NCBI GenBank assembly: GCA_049366715.1
Contig: JBMNCQ010000057.1
Coordinates: 62,001 to 126,000 of the forward strand
Direction: 5' to 3'
Length of the DNA: 64,000 nt
From: JBMNCQ01 sp049366715
GTDB lineage: Bacteria > Bacillota > Peptococcia > Peptococcales > BICA1-8
Shown here: one piece after another, positions 24,598-33,508 of the stretch
Layout of the letters: each line of letters starts with the position of its first letter
Numbering within the stretch: position 1 is the first letter of the stretch
Made by a program: the position numbers and the translations under genes
The notes under the pieces: generated by a model
Database searches by the model: none
Told to the model about the DNA's origin: nothing
The model's input: the letters and a program-made list of their open reading frames with translations, nothing else

Positions 24598-24965
24598 TTG
24601 AGTGGTACTAAGGAGTTAAAGGTAAAAGCCGCACAACTAAAGCAATTATGTTTAGAAATATTAAAATGCTTCTGGTGGATGCCAAAGCTTTATTAGATAC
24701 ATCAGGACTATCTAATTTTGCAGCAATAAATATAGAGAATTTTCTGGCAGTAGACGAATTTAAGGAACATATGAACCAGTTAATTAAGCAAATAAAGGAG
24801 TGCCCTCCTGTAGATGGGCAAGGTCAAGTATATTTACCAGGGGAAATGGCATATATCAAAGAGAATGAATTAAAAAAAGGAGGTATTCCTTTACCGGTCG
24901 GGGTAATTGAAGAACTTCAAGAAATTTCTCAAAGTTTAGGAATAAGCTTTAATCTGTCAGTATAG
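24598..24965 (+). pseudogene. Internally deleted Ldh2/ComC-type dehydrogenase
   Basis: A TTG behind GGAGGGGGA starts a frame resembling the N-terminus of Ldh2-family NAD(P)-dependent 2-hydroxyacid dehydrogenases (LKVKAAQLKQLCLEIL). After about 30 codons it shifts straight into the C-terminal part: FAAINIENFLAVDEFKEHMNQL, then GQVYLPGE and IPLPVGVIEELQEISQSL. About 230 codons of the middle, including the NAD site, are missing. The family includes malate dehydrogenase YlbC and (R)-sulfolactate dehydrogenase ComC. It lies directly downstream of the SuyAB-like pair. Confidence 0.8.
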
Positions 24966-24975
24966 GAGAGGAGAC

Positions 24976-26006
24976 ATGGTAATGGCAGATAGGAAAATTA
25001 TCCCACAAGAAATTGCGAAAAACTGGATTGTTACAGCGTTATCCCAAATAGGTGTTCCAAAAACTAATTCCAAAATAATTTCGGAATGCTTAATAGATGC
25101 AGATCTTAGAGGTGTTGAAACACATGGAATTATTCGTCTTCCAGAGTATGTAAAGAGAATCAAATCAGGTGGAATGAATTCAAACGTTAACCCGGAACTT
25201 AAAAGGGACAAAGGTCTATAAGTAATTATGATGCCCGAAATGGTATCGGACAGATAACTGGATTTACTGTAATGAAGGATGTTATTAAAAGGGCTAAAAA
25301 GCTTGGTATTGCTACAGTAAAGAATAGCCAACACTTAGGTGCTTTAGCTTACTATTCGATGATGGTTTCTAATGAAAACATGATAGGTTTTGCAATGTCA
25401 AATACATTTGCTTTAATGCCTCCTACAGGTGGTACTACACCCACTTTAGGAAACAACCCGTTTTCCTGCAAAGGATATACATTTAGTTGTGGATATGGCA
25501 TGTACAGAAGCTGCCCGAGGAAAAATTAAATTAGCTTTGCAAGATGGGAAACAAATTCCTGAATGATGGGCGTTGGATGAGAATGGAGTACCAACGACTG
25601 ACCCAGCTTTAGCGCTTAAAGGTGTATTACTTCCGGTCGCTGGTCACAAAGGATATAGTCTTGCGCTTATTGTAGAGACACTTGGTGGTGTACTTAGTGG
25701 AAGTGAGTTTAGTATGTCAATTAAACCTACATATAATTTCACTGATGCACGGGGCTTAGGGCACTTCTTTATGGCAATTGATTTAGAAATGTTTCTTTCT
25801 TTAGAGGAGTATTCGCAAAGAATGGATGAATTGAAAAAAAGGGTGAAAGATACACCATTAATGAAGGGTACTGAACGAATATACTTCCCTGGAGAGAGAA
25901 CATTTATTAAAAGAAGAAGGATAAAAATGGCATACCTATTTTACCCTCAACAATAAGAGAATTGGAATTATTGGCGAAAAGTTTGGAAATTGAGCTTCTA
26001 CAGTAA
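24976..26006 (+). pseudogene. Frameshifted Ldh2/ComC-type dehydrogenase
   Basis: A near full-length Ldh2-family gene is broken by at least three frame changes. The pieces, in order, are IIPQEIAKNWIVTALSQIGV with DLRGVETHGIIRLPEYV, then TVKNSQHLGALAYYSMM with TGGTTPTLGNNPFSC, then LALKGVLLPVAGHKGYSLAL with ARGLGHFFMAIDLEMF, and the end RELELLAKSLEIELLQ. Conserved family motifs (DLRGVETHG, GHKGYSLAL) are readable, so decay is fairly recent. It could have oxidised sulfolactate, malate or lactate. With the preceding remnant, both Ldh2 copies here are dead. Confidence 0.85.
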
Positions 26007-26041
26007 GCTGATATTTGGGGGAACTATGGAGGTTATTAATC

Positions 26042-27955
26042 ATGACCATTGAGGAAAAAGTAGTATTTATTTCACCATATCCAGATTTAGCTGAGTTGGC
26101 TGGGAATATATCTTTTGAACAAAATAAAAAAATTGATATCTATAGAGCTACATTGGATGAGGGACTAAAGGTTGCAAGAAAAATTGAAAAGAATGCTGGA
26201 GTTATTATTAGCCGTGGTGCTACTGGTGCTTTAATTAAGTCTTCCGTTTCAGTCCCAGTTATACTTATTGAGATTAGTACTTTAGATGTTATGTATGCAC
26301 TTTATAAGGCTAAAGAAATTAGTAATAATATAGCCATTTTTTTGTATGATAACCGAAATGTTCATTTAGATTTTAAAAAAATTAAACAGATGCTAGACCC
26401 TATTAATCTAAAAGCTTATTACTACCGCTCCGAAAGTGAACTAAACACTAAGATTGATGAAGCGGTCAAAGAAGGATATGAGGTCGCCCTAGCTTCAGGA
26501 ATATGCATTATAGAACAGGTTCAAATTAAAGGTATGCAAGGTGTAATGATTAATTCAAGTAAACAAGCAATTCAAGAAGCATTAGATAGAGCATATGAAG
26601 TTATGGCTATAAGGAAACGAGATAAACAATTGATGGAACAATTTAAAATAATAATTAATCATTCCTATGGAGCTGTAATTGCAATTGATACTAATGATTG
26701 TGTTTTTCACTACAATGAGGCTGCTCAAGATGCTCTTGGGTTATCGGTGGAAGCAATATCCGGCAAAAAAATTACAGAATTAAAACATGAAAAAAGCTTC
26801 TTTAAACTTTATTCGGACGGAAGCCCAATTTTAAGAGATATTCAGCAAATACGTGAAAAAAGATATATAGTAAACCGTGTTCCTTTACAATTAGAAAGTC
26901 GAAATTATGGAGTATTAATTACTTTTCAGGAAATTTCAAATATTCAAAAGTTGGAGGCGAAAATAAGACAAGAATTATATGCCAAAGGGCTAGTAGCTAA
27001 ATATAGCTTCTCTGATATAATTGGTTCTTCTCCAAAAATTAAGGAAATAATCACAAAAGCAAAAAAGTATAGTCGTACTAATGCCACAATTTTGATTTTT
27101 GGGCAAAGCGGTACTGGAAAAGAGCTATTTACCCAGAGTATTCATCGAAATAGTTCAAGATGTAATGGCCCTTTTATTGCTATTAATTGTGCTGCTATGC
27201 CAGAAAGTCTTCTGGAAAGTGAACTATTCGGATATGAAGATGGAGCTTTTACTGGAGCAAAAAAAGGTGGTAACCCAGGACTTTTTGAAATCGCTCATGG
27301 AGGGACTATATTTCTAGACGAAATAACTGAACTTTCACTATCTTTGCAGGCAAGACTTCTTAGAGTATTACAAGAAAAAGTAGTAAGAAGAATTGGAGGA
27401 GACAGAATTATCCCCGTAGATGTTAGAATTATTGTAGCAACAAATAAATATATACGAGAAGCTGTTCATAAAGGAACGTTTAGGGAAGATTTATTTTTCC
27501 GCTTGAATGTGCTAAATCTTACCATTCCTTCCTTGCGGGAGAGACTTAAGGATATACCTGAACTGGTCGACTTTTTTCTAAACAATTATATTGCTGAATA
27601 TGGAAATACCTACAGACTTAATAAGAATCAAATAGAAAAATTGCAAAACTATATCTGGCCGGGGAATATTAGAGAACTTAAAAACTTTATTGAGAAATAT
27701 GTTTTATTAAGTGTAGATGAACAAAATCCTGATTGGGTTTTTCAAGAGTTATATGAGGAGTTAGTATTTTATGATAATAATACAAAAAATATTATTCGTG
27801 ATAGTATGACTATTCCTATTGGGACAATGGATGAAATGGAGATGGCTATTATTAAACAGGTATCAGAGTATTACTGCAATAACAAAGAACTATTAGCTAA
27901 AAAACTGGGACTTAGTAGAACAACCTTGTGGAAGAAGTTAAAGCAAGTAGATTAA
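26042..27955 (+). CDS. PrpR-type sigma-54-dependent activator
   Basis: This 637-residue protein has an N-terminal PrpR_N domain (about 1-190; SRGATGALI and IMKASS-like SSVSVPVILIEIS stretch). A PAS domain follows (about 205-310), then an AAA+ domain with Walker A GQSGTGKE, the GAFTGA loop and DEITELSL. A Fis-type helix-turn-helix (ELLAKKLGLSRTTLWKKL) ends the protein. PrpR_N domains bind small organic acids, for example methylcitrate. ATG 26042 follows ATGGAGG. Sigma-54 promoters at 28081-28097 and 57643-57660 are its likely targets. It lies between the lyase/dehydrogenase remnants and an intact TctBAC-LarA operon. Confidence 0.9.
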   Translation: MTIEEKVVFISPYPDLAELAGNISFEQNKKIDIYRATLDEGLKVARKIEKNAGVIISRGATGALIKSSVSVPVILIEISTLDVMYALYKAKEISNNIAIFLYDNRNVHLDFKKIKQMLDPINLKAYYYRSESELNTKIDEAVKEGYEVALASGICIIEQVQIKGMQGVMINSSKQAIQEALDRAYEVMAIRKRDKQLMEQFKIIINHSYGAVIAIDTNDCVFHYNEAAQDALGLSVEAISGKKITELKHEKSFFKLYSDGSPILRDIQQIREKRYIVNRVPLQLESRNYGVLITFQEISNIQKLEAKIRQELYAKGLVAKYSFSDIIGSSPKIKEIITKAKKYSRTNATILIFGQSGTGKELFTQSIHRNSSRCNGPFIAINCAAMPESLLESELFGYEDGAFTGAKKGGNPGLFEIAHGGTIFLDEITELSLSLQARLLRVLQEKVVRRIGGDRIIPVDVRIIVATNKYIREAVHKGTFREDLFFRLNVLNLTIPSLRERLKDIPELVDFFLNNYIAEYGNTYRLNKNQIEKLQNYIWPGNIRELKNFIEKYVLLSVDEQNPDWVFQELYEELVFYDNNTKNIIRDSMTIPIGTMDEMEMAIIKQVSEYYCNNKELLAKKLGLSRTTLWKKLKQVD

Positions 27956-28852
27956 AATATGTTAGTTAAATTAACAAAAGTTCACTTTTTGAACACATAA
28001 TACTAGACTTTTTCAAGTGTGGCTATACTAATAGCCTACTAAAAATGCATATTGTAGAGATTAACGTAGTTTATAAATCATTGGCATAGTATTTGCAGAA
28101 TAAAAATAGGTGAAATATATCAGAGTTAAGAAGGTTAAATATACAAGAAGCTATTAAATTGAAGGTTTAAATCAAATAGAAAATGCTTAATAAAAAATGT
28201 CGAAATGGTGTAAAAAGGGTATTTTTAAAAAAGCGAAATACTGATAATAGATAATATTAAAACATATATTATGACAATATCATATTATCATTTAGTGATC
28301 TGAAAGTAGTCTAAAAAAGAGCATACTAAAGAAATCTAGAGTATATATAGAAAATTGGGACTACCAAAGCATATTAAGGAGGTGCTTAGCTTATATATTA
28401 ATCTTTTTTCTAAGTTAACATAAGCTTTTTTAATGGTGGCGACATTACGAAAAGTCTGAGCCCAATTTATGTAATTCTAACTAAGACGCCTGGCCTTAAC
28501 GGGGAGGTGTTTTCAGGCAAATTAGCTACCATTGGGGCCTTCCACAAGGGTAAAATGAACGGGCTTTGTACATTTTTAATAGATGTATTCAGTTTTCAAA
28601 CAACAAAGTTTCTCGTTTGAAAATTAGAGATTCTCTAGTTTATGAGAGACTAAACATATTTTTTAAAAAAGGAGGGATAAAGCTTTAATAATTTGCTTTA
28701 AGATTAGTAAATACGATTATATTTAAGTAGCAGTTATTAGGTTTCAAAAAGAAGACAAGGTAGTTTATTAAACTTGGGGTGTTTTTGGGAGAGATCTAAA
28801 ACCTTTTATATTAAAGCAGTTTGACTAATTTTTAAGGTTAGGAGTGAGTATA
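27956..28852. other. About 900-nt leader/intergenic region with sigma-54 promoter
   Basis: After the PrpR-type gene there are only short frames for 900 nt. A GTTCA-N5-TGAAC dyad (27980-27994) and the sigma-54 promoter (28081-28097) are upstream signals. The transcript would have a leader of about 740 nt before tctB. A fragmentary frame around 28430-28630 (GDITKSLSPIYVILTKTPGL...) has no start and no recognised relatives and may be gene debris. Confidence 0.6.
28081..28097 (+). promoter_or_regulatory. Sigma-54 (-24/-12) promoter upstream of TctBAC-LarA
   Basis: TTGGCATAGTATTTGCA has GG (28083-28084) and GC (28095-28096) exactly 10 nt apart. It lies 126 nt after the PrpR-type activator and in the direction of the transporter genes. 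A dyad at 27980-27994, about 90 nt upstream, sits where an activator site would be expected. Confidence 0.78.
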
Positions 28853-29284
28853 TTGAAATTTATTAATAAGCTAACGGGAATAAGTCTAGTAATCATAGGG
28901 GCAATATTATATTTTATATCAATGGATTTTCCTGCTAGAGCTGGCTTTTATGCCAAAGGTTTGAATTTATTGCTAATTTTTTCTGGATTATTATTATTTT
29001 TATTGAATATAAAAAAAGATGTCAAAGATTCTCCATCGCCGTTTAAAGATGTTTGCTTAAATAGATTATTTATAGCGATAGTTGTTTCTTTAGCTTATAT
29101 CTTATTGATTAAAAAACTAGGTTACATTATGTCATCGATGTTATTTGCTTTCTTTCTAATGAGATTTTTGGGTGTAAAAGAAGTAAAGATATTATTAATG
29201 GTTTCTATACTTGTTCCATTGATTCTTTATTTAGGATTTGATACTTTCTTATCTGTTCCATTGCCAAAAGGTATTTTTATATAA
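28853..29284 (+). CDS. Tripartite tricarboxylate transporter small subunit TctB
   Basis: This 143-residue protein with four hydrophobic segments has the TctB-family pattern: LTGISLVIIGAILYFISMDFPARAGFY at the start and a C-terminal FDTFLSVPLPKGIF. TctB is the small membrane subunit of the TTT secondary transporter that works with TctA and a periplasmic or lipoprotein binder TctC. The TTG at 28853 is spaced 8 nt from AGGAG; the GTG at 28844 overlaps the SD. It is the first gene of TctB-TctA-TctC-LarA, probably driven by the sigma-54 promoter far upstream. Confidence 0.85.
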   Translation: MKFINKLTGISLVIIGAILYFISMDFPARAGFYAKGLNLLLIFSGLLLFLLNIKKDVKDSPSPFKDVCLNRLFIAIVVSLAYILLIKKLGYIMSSMLFAFFLMRFLGVKEVKILLMVSILVPLILYLGFDTFLSVPLPKGIFI

Positions 29285-29309
29285 AGCAAAATGAATGGAG
29301 GTGTTTATT

Positions 29310-30809
29310 ATGAATCTAGACCTAATGATTAATGGTTTAATAGTATGTTTTAATATAACAAACATGTTACTGATTGTTGTTGGTACTTTTGTTGGAATCA
29401 TTGTTGGAGCTCTTCCGGGCTTAACTGCTACAATGGCAACAGCCGTTCTTGTTCCAATAACTTTTGGAATGCAACCTATATCGGCCCTTGTACTTTTAGG
29501 TGCTGCTTATTGTGGGGCTATATATGGAGGTTCAATATCAGCTATTTTGTTAAATACTCCTGGCACTCCTTCAGCCGCCGCTACATGTATAGAAGGTTAT
29601 CCAATGGCTCAAAAAGGAGAGGGGGGCCAAGCTTTAGGGATGGCGGCAATTGCTTCTTTTATAGGTGGAATTATAAGTGCCGCAGCACTTGTCTTGTTCG
29701 CTCCGCCACTTGCAAAATTAGCATTAGGTTTCGGGCCTTCAGAATATTTTTTATTAGCTGTTTTTGGTTTAACTGTAATAATTAGTTTATCAATGAATTC
29801 ATTTCTAAAAGGTATTATAGCAGGTATAATAGGGCTTTTATTAGGCACTGTTGGTATGGACCCATTAATTGGATTTAAGAGATATACATTTGGGTTCATT
29901 AATTTGATGAGTGGACTTCCCATGATCCCCACTTTAGTAGGGTTGCTATCAACATCACAGTTATTTATACTTGCTGAAAAATCAGGAACTAAGATACTTC
30001 AAACAGAAGTTTTTTCCGATAAAATTTTGCCTAAGCTAAGTGAGTTAAAAAGATTAAGCAAAACACTTATACGTTCATCAATCATAGGAATAATTGTGGG
30101 TGCTGTACCGGGTGCTGGTGGTAATATATCTACTTTTATGGCGTATGATGATGCGAAAAGAATTTCTAGACATCCTCACAAATTTGGGACTGGAATCGTT
30201 GATGGAATTGCGGCCACTGAGTCTTCTAATAATGCTGTCACCGGTGGTTCTTTAGTTACAATGCTTACATTAGGACTGCCAGGAAGTAATACAACAGCCG
30301 TTTTGCTTGGTGGCTTAATGCTTCATGGTCTACGACCAGGACCGAGCTTTTTTGTAGAAAGTTCTAATGTAGCATATGCTTTTATGATGAGTTTATTTAT
30401 TGCTAACGTCGTAATGTTATTAATGGGTTTGCTTGGTGCAAAATATTTTATCCATATAGTGAAATGTCCTAATGATATTTTAATTGCAGTCATTATGCTT
30501 CTAAGTGTAGTTGGCTCTTTCTCAATTAGTAATAGTATTTTTGATGTTTATGTAATGTTTATTATGGGTGTTGCTGGTTATATACTGAGAAAAATTGGGA
30601 TTAGTCCTGTACCTCTTGTTTTAGCATTCATTTTAGGACCCATCGCCGAAAATGGTCTTCAGCGATCTTTATATATGTCTGATGGAAGTATAATTATTTT
30701 TTTTACCAGACCAATATGTATAATATTAATCATTTTAACTATAATTTCAGTTATGCTACCTATTTTGCGGGAAAGGAGGGCTAAAAAGAACATTGCGCTT
30801 AAAGGTTAA
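29310..30809 (+). CDS. Tripartite tricarboxylate transporter large subunit TctA
   Basis: This 499-residue, roughly 11-12-helix membrane protein has TctA-family signatures: VGTFVGIIVGALPGLTATMATAVL, then GAAYCGAIYGGSISAILLNTPG and GYPMAQKGEGG, with a second similar half after residue 255 (IVGAVPGAGGN, LGLPGSNTTAVLLGGLMLHGL). It is the ion-coupled channel of the transporter. SlcHFG-type TTT systems for sulfolactate belong to this family, as do citrate and tartrate systems. ATG 29310 follows GGAGGTG. It lies 25 nt after tctB and is intact. Confidence 0.93.
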   Translation: MNLDLMINGLIVCFNITNMLLIVVGTFVGIIVGALPGLTATMATAVLVPITFGMQPISALVLLGAAYCGAIYGGSISAILLNTPGTPSAAATCIEGYPMAQKGEGGQALGMAAIASFIGGIISAAALVLFAPPLAKLALGFGPSEYFLLAVFGLTVIISLSMNSFLKGIIAGIIGLLLGTVGMDPLIGFKRYTFGFINLMSGLPMIPTLVGLLSTSQLFILAEKSGTKILQTEVFSDKILPKLSELKRLSKTLIRSSIIGIIVGAVPGAGGNISTFMAYDDAKRISRHPHKFGTGIVDGIAATESSNNAVTGGSLVTMLTLGLPGSNTTAVLLGGLMLHGLRPGPSFFVESSNVAYAFMMSLFIANVVMLLMGLLGAKYFIHIVKCPNDILIAVIMLLSVVGSFSISNSIFDVYVMFIMGVAGYILRKIGISPVPLVLAFILGPIAENGLQRSLYMSDGSIIIFFTRPICIILIILTIISVMLPILRERRAKKNIALKG

Positions 30810-30881
30810 AGTTAAACTTCGGGGAGGTGAATACAGATAGAAACTTATTAAAAAAATTATAAAATTAAGGAGAAGAGAAAA

Positions 30882-31901
30882 ATGAGGAAATTTTTTGTAT
30901 TATGTTTAGTCATTTTTTTGATTGGTGCATTCATGGTTGGATGTTCTACTACCCCAGATAATCCCTCTAATGAAAATACCGAAAATTCGGAAGCGAAAAA
31001 TAATTCGGAAAAGGAGAGTTATCCTATTAGACCTGTAACTAGTATTGTAGCTTGGGGTGCTGGTGGTGGTTGTGATGTAACTGCTCGCTTACTTGGTGAA
31101 TATTTTCAGGATATTACAGGTCAACCTCAACCTATAATAAATATGCCTGGAGCGGGTGCAGAAATTGGTTTTGTAGAATTAAAGAATTCAAAAGCTGATG
31201 GATATACAGTTGGATTACTTGCTGGACCTACTATTGTGGGAAATATATTAGATCATGAAGCAGGTTACAAGTTGGAGGATTTTGAATGGATTATTGGAGT
31301 ATCTAAGGCAGTTCGTACTATTTCCGTTTCTGGTAATAGTCCTTTTAAAACATTAGAAGATTTAATAAAGTGGGCTAAAGAAAACCCTGGGAAATTACAA
31401 TTAGCTAATGGTGGACACGGAACCCATGCTCATCTAACATTTGTCGATTTTGCAGATAAAGCCGGTATTGAGGTTAAGCATGTTCCCTTTGATGGTTCTG
31501 CTAGTTCCATGACCGCTGTTCTGGGAGGACATTGTGATGCATCGTCTCCTTCTATTGGTGAAGTTTTGGAACTTGCTAAAAGTGGTGAGATGAGAGTATT
31601 AGCTGTTTTTGATGAAGAAAGGTCTGAAGAACTTCCAGATGTACCTACTGCACGGGAGGTCGGAGTGGATGCAGTACACCTTACACTTCGTGGTATTGGT
31701 GGACCAAAGGGTATTCCTGAAGATAGGGTAAAAATACTTCACGATACTTATAAAAAAGCCATGGAAAATCCTGAGTTTATAAAGAAATTTACAGCAGATA
31801 CTCTTTCTTATAGAGAAGGGAAAAAATTCGAAAAAGATATAGCTTATATGTTAGAGACCTATAAACCTGTTATGGATGTTTTGAAAGAGCAACAAAAATA
31901 A
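30882..31901 (+). CDS. TctC-type solute-binding lipoprotein
   Basis: This 339-residue protein starts with a lipoprotein signal peptide (lipobox MVGC at about residue 21) and a Ser/Asn/Glu-rich linker. The TctC (Bug) fold follows: IVAWGAGGGCDVTARLLGEYF, then KADGYTVGLLAGPT and NSPFKTLEDLIKWAKENPGKLQL. It delivers a carboxylate to TctAB. The Gly-rich first binding loop has GGGCD where many homologues have GGGTD, so ligand choice may differ from that of the paralogue at 49779. An AAGGAGAAG SD precedes the ATG. Confidence 0.92.
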   Translation: MRKFFVLCLVIFLIGAFMVGCSTTPDNPSNENTENSEAKNNSEKESYPIRPVTSIVAWGAGGGCDVTARLLGEYFQDITGQPQPIINMPGAGAEIGFVELKNSKADGYTVGLLAGPTIVGNILDHEAGYKLEDFEWIIGVSKAVRTISVSGNSPFKTLEDLIKWAKENPGKLQLANGGHGTHAHLTFVDFADKAGIEVKHVPFDGSASSMTAVLGGHCDASSPSIGEVLELAKSGEMRVLAVFDEERSEELPDVPTAREVGVDAVHLTLRGIGGPKGIPEDRVKILHDTYKKAMENPEFIKKFTADTLSYREGKKFEKDIAYMLETYKPVMDVLKEQQK

Positions 31902-31944
31902 ATGATGCAAGCCTGTTTAAAAAAATGTATGAGAGGTGTTAAGT

Positions 31945-33231
31945 TTGCAGGCAAAAATACCATATGGATGTACTGAATTATCTGTAGATATTCCGAATAG
32001 TAACTTGCTACTAATTGCTAAACCAAAACAAAAAATCCTTGCAGCTGAAAATGAAGAACAGGAAATCAAAAATGCATTAAATAACCCTATAGGGTCTTCA
32101 ACCCTTAAAGAAATGGCAACTCAACTTAAACCAAATGATAAGGTAGTCATTCTGACTAGTGATTATACCAGACATACACCGTCAGAAAAAATTATAAATT
32201 ATTTAATAGAAGAAATGTCTCCCGTTGGTGTTTCTCTTAATCAAATTACTGTAGTTTTTGCCTCGGGTTTGCATAGGCCAATGATTAAGGGTGAAATAAA
32301 TAAGGCTATTGGTTCTCTTAGTAGTAAACTCAATACTTTATCCCACGATGCATATAACCATGAATGTGTTTCAATGGGAAAAAGTAATAATGGTACACCA
32401 ATTGAGATAAATAGAGCAGTAGCAGAGGCCAAGCTGAAAATTTCTATAAGTGCTATAGACCCACACCATGCGGCAGGCTATTCTGGTGGCGGGAAAAATG
32501 TAATGCCAGGTGTATCTAGTAGGGATTCTATACTTGCTCATCACAAACAAATGTTAAGTCCAGGCGTAGCTATAGGGGCATTGTCTGGAAATCCTTTTCG
32601 TGAAGACATCGAGGAAATAGCATCAAAAGTTGGTATTAATTTCATATTTAATGTTATTCTTACTGAAGATAGAAAAATATCAAGAGCATTTTGTGGGGAT
32701 GTTATTAAAGCACATCATGCAGGGGCTAAAGTATGCGAAGAACTTGTATCTTTACAACTTCAGGAGCTGGCAGACATAGTAATTGTATCTCCAGGCGGCT
32801 CTCCTAAAGATAAAGAGTTCTGGCAAACTGAAGGAAAAGCCTTAACGCGTATTCGCGATGTTATTAAACCAGGTGGTGTTGTAATTCTAGTCTCTGAATG
32901 CCCAGAGGGAGTAGGGCAAGAAGAATTTAAAAAATATATAGATAAGTATTTAATTAATGGTGATTTTGACGCAGCACTTGAAACTATAAAAGATATGCCT
33001 TTTACTGTTGCAACAAATAAGATTGCCAGGCTAGCTAAACTATTACAAAACAATACTTTATTTTTTGTTACCTCTGAGGCTATGAGAAATGTATTTCCTA
33101 ATTCACCTTTCCAATTCTTCGCTTCATTGCAAGAAGCATTAGATAAAGCTTTAGAAAGAAAGGGTAACTCAGCAAAAGTTTTGGTAGTTCCAGTTGGCCC
33201 TGGAATTCTATTGAAGCCTCCGAAAAAATAA
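31945..33231 (+). CDS. LarA-like nickel-pincer racemase family protein (DUF2088)
   Basis: This 428-residue protein belongs to the LarA superfamily. It has SDYTRHTPSEK, FASGLHR, and IDPHHAAGYSGGGKNVMPGV with the Lys that carries the nickel-pincer cofactor in LarA. HHKQML and an EGKALTRI segment follow. Characterised members racemise or epimerise lactate, malate and other 2-hydroxy acids using the cofactor made by LarB, LarC and LarE, none of which is in this window. The TTG at 31945 follows GAGAGGTG. Being the last gene of the TctBAC unit, it probably acts on the imported acid; sulfolactate racemisation is an untested possibility. Confidence 0.88.
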   Translation: MQAKIPYGCTELSVDIPNSNLLLIAKPKQKILAAENEEQEIKNALNNPIGSSTLKEMATQLKPNDKVVILTSDYTRHTPSEKIINYLIEEMSPVGVSLNQITVVFASGLHRPMIKGEINKAIGSLSSKLNTLSHDAYNHECVSMGKSNNGTPIEINRAVAEAKLKISISAIDPHHAAGYSGGGKNVMPGVSSRDSILAHHKQMLSPGVAIGALSGNPFREDIEEIASKVGINFIFNVILTEDRKISRAFCGDVIKAHHAGAKVCEELVSLQLQELADIVIVSPGGSPKDKEFWQTEGKALTRIRDVIKPGGVVILVSECPEGVGQEEFKKYIDKYLINGDFDAALETIKDMPFTVATNKIARLAKLLQNNTLFFVTSEAMRNVFPNSPFQFFASLQEALDKALERKGNSAKVLVVPVGPGILLKPPKK

Positions 33232-33508
33232 AAACTATAAGCATTTAATTAGGGTTTTAGCCCCATCCTTGGATGGGGCCCCGCACTAATAATTGATATG
33301 TCGAAAAAATTGACAATACCCTTGTACAATAGGGTGGAATAAATCTAAAATAAGTTTTCCCGTAACCTAATATAAAAGGACTATTCGATGCAGTTGTTGG
33401 CGGGCTCTCCATTTTGCGGGCTTTTAACTGATTATCCTTTACTACGAGAATTTACTTCTTCAACTAAAGTTAGTTCAACCTTTGACAGTAAACTAAAGGG
33501 GTGATTTT
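33232..33508. other. Gap with GC-rich hairpin
   Basis: GCCCCATCC/GGATGGGGC at 33260-33279 forms a tight 9-bp hairpin without a T-run, 25 nt after the LarA-like stop. It may stabilise the transcript end. No gene is seen before 33509. Confidence 0.45.

Noticed and set aside
33260..33279. GC-rich hairpin as rho-independent terminator
   Set aside because: No T-run follows; listed only as a hairpin in the gap.
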